From Echinarachnius parma (Eukaryota; Echinodermata; Echinoidea; Clypeasteroida; Echinarachniidae): DNA of 64,000 bases. The notes under the pieces were generated by a model, which searched no databases, was not told where the DNA came from, and saw only the letters and a program-made list of their open reading frames with translations. Below, in pieces: positions 50,529 through 61,800 of the stretch. Position 1 is the stretch's first letter, and each line of letters starts with the position of its first letter. The translations under genes and the position numbers were made by a program. Location of the stretch: the NCBI GenBank assembly GCA_037951105.1, contig JBAMJV010003016.1:1-64000 (forward strand), in the 5' to 3' direction.

Positions 50529-51186
50529 CTTGATAACTCTTGCATTCAATGAGGGGACTTTTGCTTTTTTTTTCGGGATATCGAGTATTGGTTTTTGCGC
50601 CCGGGACTCGACATTTTTCGGCGGGACCCGGGTACCCGTGACTCGTCAACAGCACTACTGCTCAACATGCTAAATTATCATGTGGCAGAATTTCTACTAG
50701 CGAGGGCATACCTGTACTTATGTGTAAAATACTTTGTATGTTACACATGGCGCCGCACACTACGTGGTACCATTGTTCTATACCGCTAGCGTCGGGTCGT
50801 AACCATTAACAACTCATTGTCAACTGGGTCAAAGTAAATTCGCCGACACCCCTCGCACAATCAATTGCCCCGCCGAGCGAAAAAATAACGCACTACGGCA
50901 ATGTGATTCTGTATGCTATACACAAACGGTATAGGTGGCCCTGCTGGTGAGCGAGGGTAACAAAGAGGTGATTATCTGACCGAAGATAAATTGACTGGGT
51001 CAGAAAGGTCAGCCACTGGAGACGAGTTGGATCAACATTGGTCTGGCCAGGGTAGATGTGGGCCGTAATAAATTAGGTTGTTACATGAGGTGTCAACTGC
51101 AGTGGTTGTTTTTCAGCCTATGGTTAGTCTCTTGTATGTTCAGACTGTAAATATAGAATGAAGTGAGTCAATACAAGACCTACAAT

Positions 51187-51426
51187 CTAGGGTCAATTTA
51201 GTTTGGATGGGCAAACAAATTTGGAAATATCAGTACTTTTTTAGCAACAGCTGTATTATAGTCTGGAGCCTGAAATGGCTGATATGCACTGTATATTATA
51301 CTAACAGTGCAAGTGCGTGTATGTGGTAGTGCACTTGCACTGTTAGTTGCATACACAGCTGTTGCTAAAAAAACGTGTTTATATTTCCAAATTTGTTGCC
51401 CATCTGAACTTAATCGACCCTAGATC
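51187..51426. mobile_element. Fold-back element upstream of EFL1 exon 1
   Basis: ctagggtcaatttagtttgg ... ttttttagcaacagctgt pairs with acagctgttgctaaaaaaac ... ttaatcgaccctag. Arms of about 75 bp with an inner agtgcaagtgc / gcacttgcact hairpin. Confidence 0.8.
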
Positions 51427-51661
51427 AAAAAGATAATAATACCTGCCATATTATGTATTGTGTAAAAATTTGAAATTTATTTGACCCATGAGGAGTGATT
51501 TTCCCATATAAAGACAAATTTTTAACAAATTTATCATCTTTTTTTTTTTAACATCTTTTTCCTTCAATTCTATCCTCAGTTTTGCAGAAACTTTGAAGCT
51601 GACAGACACTGTGAAGCAGAACTTTCTACGAGGAGGGAACGGTCACAAGGAGACTGGAACA

Positions 51662-51752
51662 ATGCGGTCCGTCTCTGTTCAGAAGCTTTCAGAACTGCAG
51701 ACAAATGTGGCCAAGATCAGAAATATCTGCATTTTGGCCCATGTTGATCATG
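51662..51752 (+). CDS. EFL1: EFL1 coding exon 1
   Basis: Starts [13 protein letters not shown] and ends in the P-loop (AHVDHG), splitting a glycine codon. A polypyrimidine tract with acceptor tatcctcag ends at 51579, so about 82 bases of 5' UTR share this exon and a further upstream leader exon is expected. The frame stays open back to the acceptor, but the ATG at 51662 matches the family start. Confidence 0.93.
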
Positions 51753-52858
51753 GTAAGAAATCAATATTGTTCCGTGTTCCATATTAGATTTTGCAATCCC
51801 CAATCAAGAGTTAATACAAAGGACACACCAGGTTCCCCTCTGGAAATGGGTTAATACAGTTTTTTTATAAAAATGCAAAGTTTTTAAGAACAATTCAATA
51901 TTCATGAACAAAAATAATACAAAAATGACAAAAAATGGATGGTTTATTGTTCTTGGCTTGGTTGTTACAGCAAAACATTGATTGGCCAAAGTTAATTTAT
52001 GTTCGTAATTATTTTTTAGTCGCTTTTTTACATAATTTGTCGGGCTGGTGTTAAATAAGTACAGTGTAATTTATTAGATTTCGCATTTAGCACATTTTAT
52101 ATAATTATATCAATTCTTTTTGGAGTATTTGGTATTGTTTTTGTTATTCAATATTTGTTTCTGTTTTACTACTTCCCCCCAAATACCACAGGTAAAACCA
52201 CCCTGGCTGATGCCCTGATTTCCAGCAATGGGATCATCTCGTCACGCATGGCTGGGAAACTGAGGTACTTGGACAGCAGGGAGGATGAGCAGCTACGAGG
52301 CATCACCATGAAGTCCAGTGCCATCTCACTCCTCTACAGCAGCGGGCCAGGTGAGGGCGCTGCGTTGTTTGTAATATTGTCAAATTTAATTGAAAAGTGG
52401 TTAATTTTCTGTGATAAAATAAATGCACTTGATTTTTAGTCAGGCAAGCTGAGGTATTTATTTATTTCATTTCATTTTTAGCTCATCCGGCCCGAAGGGC
52501 CCGATGAGCTTATGCCATGGCGTGGCGTCCGTCGTCCGTCCGTCCGTCCGTCCGTCCGTCCGTCCGTCCGTCCACAGTTTTCAAAATGCTTTTTTTCGTT
52601 ATTTTTCAACCGATTTTGATTCTGATTGTTTCATATGATAGGGCTAGGAGGGGGATTTAAAACTTCTACACAGAATCATGAAATTCATTATCTATGGTAA
52701 TTTATGCAAATTTATTCGAAATCACAAAAAATACTTCTTCTCCTTCATTTCTTGACCGATTTTGATTTGGTTTGCTTTATCTGGTAGAGCTAACTTTGGT
52801 ACACTAAACTTCTACACAGAATTTTGAAATTTTTCTCCATTAATTAATTATGGTAATT

Positions 52859-52890
<32 letters not shown>

Positions 52891-55800
52891 TTTATTTTAT
52901 TTATTTTTTATTTTTTTATTTATTTTTTTAATTTTTTTAAAAAATTTATTTTTAAAAATTAATTAATTTATATATTTATTTATTTATTTATTTTTTTTTT
53001 GTTTTCCCCATGTCCCTTCCGGGGCGTCAAATTTATATTTTTTTCACTCTAATTTTAAAAAAAAAATTGTACCACATGAAATTTGCGATATTTGATGTTG
53101 CGAGATGGCGGATGAGCGCTACGTCATTGACGTTCTGGTTTTAATTCTCCACTCGTGGGATGGATTGCCATTGTCAGCTAAAAGCTATTTGTGACCGGTT
53201 ATAGCAAAACCCTGCACTTGTCGGTAACAATCAAAATGTAGATTTTCATACCATTAGAAAGGCCTCATCACAATCTTTCATTTGATACTTTGTTCTAACA
53301 AATAGGTCAATAAACCCACCAAGTGCCTGCAACTGTATATCCGCATCATGCAGAGTTTGTTTGCAGTATCAAGAAGAAGAAGAAGAAGAAGAAGTTTCAA
53401 TTTAACATTCATAAGTCTGTTACACACATGTGAACTTAAAATGCCATTTCTTCAAAACATTCATCTTATTCCTCTACAGCAGTGGCCCAGCCGCCCAGGA
53501 GAAGGCAACATTTGTAGTATCAGATTAATTGAAATGGCAGCCATTTCTTACTGTCAGAATGTTTTTTGGGTTGTCCGTCCATCCGTCCGTCCGTCCGTAC
53601 GTACGTCCGTCCGTCCGTCCGTCCCGTTTTCGTTCTCGCGATATATCAAGAACCAGTTGACGGATCAATTTCAAACTTGGTATGAGTGTACATATTGGGG
53701 TGACAATGATCTGATTAGATTTTAGGGGTCATGAGGTCAAAGGTCAAGGTCACAGGACTCAATATATATGGGCAATTCCGTATGAGAGAAGGCAAAAACA
53801 CCACATCTCAAAGTTGAGCAATCTTCCCTAAATCAAACTGTTATCAATAGAGGAAAACTTGAATTTTAGGAAACTGAAAACCGTTTGTATATAGCTCGAT
53901 TGGTTTTTCAAATATTTCTGCTTGAATTGAACAGAAATTTATGACCTTTTATTCATAAATCAGCTTCATTTTGTGAAAATAAAGTGAATCTTTTAATTCA
54001 ATGACTGTTTCTGCTCATTTTCTCATATTTTCCATACGATGTTGTAACAAACACAAATTGTAAAGCATGGGCAGTAACTTCATTGCATATTTTTTTGAGA
54101 AATTGTTTTAATCTATGCACATTTGATCGTAATTCCGTTACGATAAAACGATTTAAGTTTTTCTCAATATCTTATTACTTGTTCTTTAGTCATGTCATTG
54201 TGAATTCTCTTCCTTCACCATAGTCCTAAGAACTTCCAACATAATTTTCTGAAATAATGTCACTACTTTTTTCAAAAATGGCGTAACAGTATTAGTAATT
54301 CCGTTACGTAACGGAATTACATGCACATGGTTTGTAAGGTATTGAATGATATTGCTGAAAATAACATTTTTTCTTGTTCTGAATGTAGAAATACACTTTA
54401 AATAGCATGAACTGTAGCCATGTAGACAATAAGTCATTATACATACATTACATGTACTGTACAATGTTACTTTATCTGACTCATTACCTCACATGCTTCA
54501 TATTGCATCAATGGTGATTTAACTAAATTGATACACGATAGATAATTTCTCTAATTTCTCCATGAACATAATAGAGATGATAATGTTCTATCATTAAATT
54601 AGTTTCCAGCAAGACCCACTTGACTGAAATTATGAAGATGCAGCAGATTCATGTTTGTACTTTAGAAAGGGAAAAACGAAAACAATAACAAAAATTTAAA
54701 AATATCCAGTAATTAGTATGACACTGGTTCTACATTTATTTTCTCACATTAATTTACATTGATGTATTTTAAGATATAAATCATACCTTCAACTTTCAGA
54801 AGATTTAATATTAATAATTTTGTATGTAGATTTGAATATCATTCATCAGTTAAGGGCTCATAACTCACCATTAATTATGTAAATTTGTATTAAACTGAAG
54901 CATATAAAATCAAACATAAATACAGAATAGGCTTCAAGATATTCAAAACTATACATAATACAGGCTAAGATATGTTTTATTCATTATCATAAAGTCAGAA
55001 TTCATTGAGTGTTCAGTGTGCTTCTGTATGCAGATCAAAGAAGATGTACAAAGTATTTGCATTTTCAAATGGGAATTCCTAAAGGTGTCTTTCATTTTTT
55101 GCAATTTGATTTTTATATTTTAAATGCCAACTTTTTGTATTTGGATCATACATGTTTATATCCGTACATGTGTATTTCATGAAATGAATGAAAACGCATT
55201 CTAAATTGATTTGAGAGTAAATTAAGATCACTTTAGGATGAATTTTTAAAAGAATAATTTTAGAATATAACAAGAGTTTATATAACAAATCTTGATTTGT
55301 TTGTAATTCTGTTACGCACACACATAAATTCAGGACTTGTTCTGGTCCTTATATAAGAGTTTAACAATGCATACATTGTTTAACAATGCATACAAATTAA
55401 CAATGCATACAAATTCTTTACTATAGACTGTACGCAGAAAAATGTAACCAAGAAAATAGAAATTGCATTTTCATGGGTGGATTCATGGGTGGATTTCACA
55501 GGCGTAATTCCGTTACAGTGACATTCATTTGTCTTAAGGTAATTTCAGAGGTTAAAATAGATCATTTCTGGAAAAAAGATGTACCAAATTCAAGTTTGTA
55601 ACTTAAATGATAAGTTTTTATTACCAATGAAGAATTGTTTGTGGTAGCTTTTGCAGAAAATCATTACAAAGTTAGTGTTGAATAAAAGACCCCTTTCCGT
55701 TATGATTGTATTTTGGTCTCCTGACGCTACAGTGTTATAGATTTGTACCTCTAGTACCCCTGCCAGTTATTAAAGTTGTAAAAACTGTGGAAGTGAAAGG

Positions 55801-58800
55801 AATTTTAAATATGATTAAGAAAACAGAGCTAAAAATCACTTATATGTCATTCTGTAACAGTGGAATTGCCCATTCACAATGCATTTCCATTCACACAGAT
55901 TTCCAATATTCAGGAAGTTTACGAGGCTTTATAGCATTGAAAGTTGAATTATTTGACCTGTTTGTGATTTTAAATTGTTTAAATGTTTCTTGATATTGAT
56001 GATGTGCAGTTCTTTAGCATGTCACATAATGTAGGTACTTTTTTTTTTTTTTTACTTTGGGTTTTTTCACAATTTAACCATTTTTCTTGAAGTAAAGGAA
56101 AAATTAAAAAATGTTGCTATTTTTTACTTCAAATATGGTTATTATTGTCAAAGTATTGATTTTTGAAAAGTATTGAAGCTAAAATGTGAATTTGTTGTTG
56201 TTCATGTACCGATTTGTGGAAAAGTTGATCCCACTGCTCAAGTTGTGTAATTCCGTTACACACTTTAGTGGACATAGTTTCTAGGATTTTTCTTTCATTT
56301 AATTGATGCAATCCTTTTTAATTTCTTGCCTACTAATATGAAGCTGAAAATAAACCGAAATAAAGCTGGAGTTTAGCAATATTTTTTTCAAATTTCACTC
56401 TTATTTGTATTTTGGCCATATTTTCATTTGTTTTACACATAACAAGTTCAAAAATTGCTTTACAGATATGTCAAATTATGGTTTATATTCAAGTGCTAGA
56501 TAGCCTTGATGTTTGCATTAGCATGTAAGAAAAGTTTAGTGCAAAATAATTGAGTTTTCCTTGTAACTTTCAGAGATGTAATTCCGTTACAAATTTGTGT
56601 AATTCCGTTACAGTGGTCTTTTTTCAAAAAAGTGAATTTGTGAACTTATCATTGTGTTGTTTATGCACGTACTTGTTCCAAAATGAAGTTGACATTATCA
56701 AGATAGAAAAAATACATAAAATCAGTTTCAAAGTGTCTTATATTTCAGAGAAACTCAACGCAAACTTGTAGCAAAAAAAAAACTCCATTCTCCGGTAATT
56801 CCGTTACGGTCACACATATTGGTCTAGTGTGCAACAACACATGGAAGATATAAAACCATTTCCCTATCATGTTGTAGCCTGGTTACCCGTGCAACTTATA
56901 TAAGTATCAAAATTTACTTAAGTCATGAGAATATTGCGCAGGGAATGAAATAATGAGCAAAAAACGTCTCTGAATGTAATTCCGTTATGGTGGAATTGCC
57001 CATATACAAAAATGCCTCGTTCTCGCGATATCTCAAGAACTGGTTGACGGATCAAATTCAAACTTGGTATTAGTGTAGATATTGGGGTGGCAATGATCTG
57101 ATTAGATTTTGGGGTTCATGAGGTCAAAGGTCAAGGTCACAGGACTCAATGTATGTGCAAAAATGCCTCGTTCTTGCGATATCTCAAGAACCGGTTGACA
57201 GATCAATTTCAAACTTGGTATGAGTGTACATATCGGGGTGCCACTGATCTGATTAGATTTGGGGGGTCATGAGGTCAAAGGTCAAGGTCACAGGACTCAA
57301 TACGTATGCGAAAATGGCTTGTAATGGCAAAATTTCAAGAACTGAATGTTAGATTTCAATCAAACTCGGTACCTGAATGTATCATAAAGAGTCAACGTAG
57401 CCATAAAATGTTGGGGTCATGAGGTTGAGGTCAAGGTCACGGGACTCATTATACATGCAAAAAAGCTTGTAATGCCAAAATCTCAAGAACTAAATGTCAG
57501 ATTTCAATCAAACTTGGTACCTGAATGTTTTTTAGGGAGCCATCAAAGATTGGGGTCATATGGTCAAGGTCACAGGACTCAAAATATATGAAAAATATTT
57601 TTAAAAATTAAATCAGTGCGTGTTAATTTGGGCTTGATATTAAAATCGCGTAATAGCGGAGGCATAATTTTCGATTGCGCGCAATCGAAGATCCATCTAG
57701 TTTGAAATTTATTTATTCTCCACTCATGGGATGGATTGCCCTTGTCAGCTACAAGCTGTTTTTCAAAGGGGTCCAATTGAACGTCAGGGCGGACAAAGCA
57801 TTGTACTATGAAGTCCAATGTTATCTCATTCATCTACAGCAGTGGCCCAGCAGCCCAGGTGAAGGCAACGTTTGTAAATGTCAAATTTATTGAGATGGCA
57901 GCCATTTCTAACTGTAAGGAATGTGCCTAGCTGTCTTCTCATTTTCATAATTTGTATAAATGTTCTGTTTTGTTGTATCATTGTAGTTCTTTTGTCATTG
58001 TATTTTATGAGATATGAAATAAATTGTCAATTCTATTCAAATTCTTTCTTCATTCAATCCTGCAGGTGAGGAGTACCTTGTGAATCTGATTGACTCCCCT
58101 GGTCATGTGGACTTCTCCAGCGAAGTGTCGACTGCAGTTCGGCTCTGTGAGGGCGCACTTGTGGTTGTAGATGTAGTAGAGGGAGTTTGTCCACAGGTAA
58201 TTCTTATTTCATGTCTGTTACAAGGGTTGCATGGAACATGAACTTTTTAAATTTAAATTCTTTAATTCTAGTATTCTCTGCTTCATGGGTAATAATTTAA
58301 AGGTATGCTACAGCTAAAGGGACAAAATGACCTAATTACTAGTAATCAGAGACTAACACTTTATGAATTATTTATGATATTGAGTCTCAAAAACAGTATA
58401 GCTAATTTCAGAATGTATGTCCTTTGAAGACTTATCAATAAAGAGCTGTTACTTGGCATGTACTCCGATAATTTGTGTATGTTGAGTCAAGCATGGGTAA
58501 AAGAAAAAAAAGTTGGGTCCTAAGGGAGATTTAACTACCAGACCAGCAGGCTAAAATACATGACTTGCAGGTTGAGTTTGGAGCTTTGTATATTTTCTTT
58601 GATTATTCTCACCTAAATGATTGTTTAAATTAAGTGATTTCCTAATTTTTTACATGAATCGCATAATTCTAATTGTATAAATTATTTACACAGACACACG
58701 TGGTGTTGCGCCAGGCCTGGCTGGAGCACATAAAACCATGTTTGGTCCTAAACAAGATTGATCGTCTGATCAGCGAGCTGAAGTACACCCCCATGGAGGC

Positions 58801-61800
58801 CCACCTGCACCTACAGCAAGTCCTGGAGCAGGTCAACGCTGTTGTTGGGAACCTCTATGCTTCAGACGTTCTCGAGAAGGTCTCATCTGTGAGTATAGAC
58901 ACAACCAAAATTTTGTTTTGTTTATTTCAGTGCAGTGTTTCTAAAAATTGAACAGTTCATTTAAAAAACATTTCTGATTGCATACACTCAACAGTCTCCT
59001 TGATTTAACCCTCCGTCTACGGGGATGTAAATAAGTCATAAGGGATGCAGTGCCCCTATTCATAAAAATAAAAGGGCCAAGTATTACAGCAACACAAAGT
59101 TTTCTTAATCGCTACTCATGGCACAATTAACACTGTTGTTTTAAAACAGACTTTAAAAATGAATATTGGAACTTTTATAGGCTCTTGTAATATCTCATCT
59201 TACTTATTTCATATTAAATCAGACTCTTCAGGACTTACTGCAATTTTTTTTCTTCTAAAAAATCATCTCGACCCTATGTTATTTTGATCTAGAAATACAT
59301 GAGACAAACAAGTCAACAGATACCACAGGTGATGAGCAAGATAAAAGAGGAGGGGCAGTGGGGGAGGAGGAGGGGAGCAGCAGGTTTTGACTCGAGTGAT
59401 GGCTTTGATGACTCCCGTGACATTAAAATATTATTCTCTCCTGATCAGCCAACAACAAGAGATTCATCTAATTTTATACATTTTCTTGATCTAGAAATCA
59501 TCACAAGAGACAAACAAGTCATCAGATGCTACCAGTGATGCCCAAGATAAAGGAGGAGGAGGAGGAGGAGGAGGAGGAGAGCAGGTATATGACTGGAGTG
59601 ATGGCTTGGAGGACTCTGATGACTCTCACATCTACTTCTCTCCCGACCAAGGCAATGTCATATTCGCCAGTGCCTATGATGGTTGGGGTTTCAGGTAATT
59701 ATTTCAAGAATGCTCTTGGCCTTCTTGGAATATAATAAATTCCCTCCTAAATGTTTCAATTCCCATGAAGTCCATACATTAAGTTACTGTAAGCAATGTG
59801 TAAAGTGATATTGTGATTCGTCAATAGACGTTGTAGGTTTTAACTGGGGAGGGTTATCAGTAAAAAATTACTCCTTTATCTACTAAGAACTCTTCCTTTA
59901 CATAAGTGTCAATGATGGATGGGGTTTCAGGTAGTGTATAGGCTAATATATTGGCAAATATAGTTCAACGAGAACTCTTTTCCTAGTTTGAAAATGAGTA
60001 TATGAAATGGTGCATATATCTTATACTTCAATATATCTTCTCCTCTTTTAGCAATGAAAAAGATTAGCCAGCATCTTTTTCATTGCTAAAAGAGAAGTAA
60101 ATATATTGAAGTATAATATTTTGATTGGGCTTTTGTCAAGAAACTGGTAGCTGTGTCAATTGTTTGTATTGTGGGGTAATATGAGAATTTAATTAGCATC
60201 ATATTGTAATTATGTTTTAAATTGTTTACAATTTTAAATAAGATAATAGTCATGCTTCTAGCAAACCATAGAACTAGCTGTATAATCCAGTTTAGATGCA
60301 GTTACCTCAATGTACATTATTCCATTATTAGTCATGTCTCCATTTATTTACTTTTTACATTTCAGCATTAACCATTTTGCGGAAATGTTTGCCAGCAAGT
60401 TGGGGCTGCGAGCTGATGTGCTTCGCAAGACCCTGTGGGGGGACTTCTTCCTGCATGCCAAATCAAAGAGGATCATGAAAGGAGCACAGGTATTATTTAT
60501 TTCTTCATTGATTTATTGTAAACTTTTCAGTGCAACTGTTTCAGCAACTTTATTTGGTTTATTGAACTTAGTGGTCATATTCTTTTCCTACCCTCAATAT
60601 AAAGTTATTTGACAGTTGTTTCAGATGATTATCAAATGTAACTGATATTGAAGAACTAAAAGGGATGTTTTCATATAATTAGGGTTTGTTCCCGAATTCC
60701 CCCCCCCCCCCCCCCTTTCACACTTTAATAGACCAGGGAGTGTTGCATGACAAGTTGCAATTAATTGCAAGTTTTGATTATTCACAAGTCTGAAATTGCC
60801 TAAATGCGCAAATCTAATCAGTTCCTTGTTTAGATTGTAGATTTGTCAGATTTTGACCTTGCCTTTCTTTATTGCACAGGCTAAAGCCAAGAAGCCGTTG
60901 TTTGTGCAGTTCATCCTGGAGAATATCTGGTCTCTGTACGACACAGTGCTTGTCAGAAAGTAAGTAGGAAACCATCTTCAACATTTCTTTATAAGCTAGA
61001 GTTAATTCTAACTCTTTTGGTGCAAGAGCCGCAAATTATGACTATCCTATACACATAATTTCAAAAGAGATGCAATTTGTGAAAAGAAATTAAAAACACA
61101 AGGAAAACAATTGATACAGCTGAGCTGAGAAGTTCATAGCATTTTTCAGTGAGTAGGCTGTACTTCATGAAATCTGTGTGAAGTAAACCAACAGTTTTTA
61201 TTCTCTTTTTTTGTGTGCTTCTCCTTCCTCCTTCTCTTGCTCTTTCCCCATCTCTCTCCCCCCTTTCTCTTTTCTTTTGTCTCTCCTTTTTTTCACTTTC
61301 ATTTTCTATTTATCACATTCCTACTTGTTTACAGAAAGCTTGTAACTTTCCTTCCTGCCTAGAACAAAGGACACCTGCATCATGTACATTTCACATTCCT
61401 CATTCTCCTCCTACACATTCCAACGTTGTAGATTCCATCTTGAAAAAGAAAAGTGTTACCAATCTAACTGTTGTTGATTTTGTTACTGTTCTAAAGGCTG
61501 TGATGGGCGAAAGACATGTTTACAAAAAGCTTGTAACTTTCCTTCCTGCCCATAGCAATGGGCAGCTGCATAATGTAAATTTCACATTCCACCAACCCTC
61601 TCCCTCTGAAAGTGAGGAGTTACCATCAAAACTATGTTGTGTTTTCTTTTTAAATTCTGGGGATGGGGGGGGGCAATTAATTAGATGTGTGTATAAAAAA
61701 AAAACATGTTTTTAAAAATATTTGTAATACAGGGTGGCCCAGAAATAACGGAACGGGGCACTTTCCAAAATAAAGTAAAAAATTGACTGGGTCCATCGGA

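Noticed and set aside
59299..59538. Additional EFL1 exon
   Set aside because: It is an unspliceable ghost of exon 5: the donor is missing and the frame does not join.
61215..61715. 166-residue ORF in EFL1 intron 7
   Set aside because: CT-rich low complexity plus the 191-bp duplication; it is intronic and shows no family resemblance.
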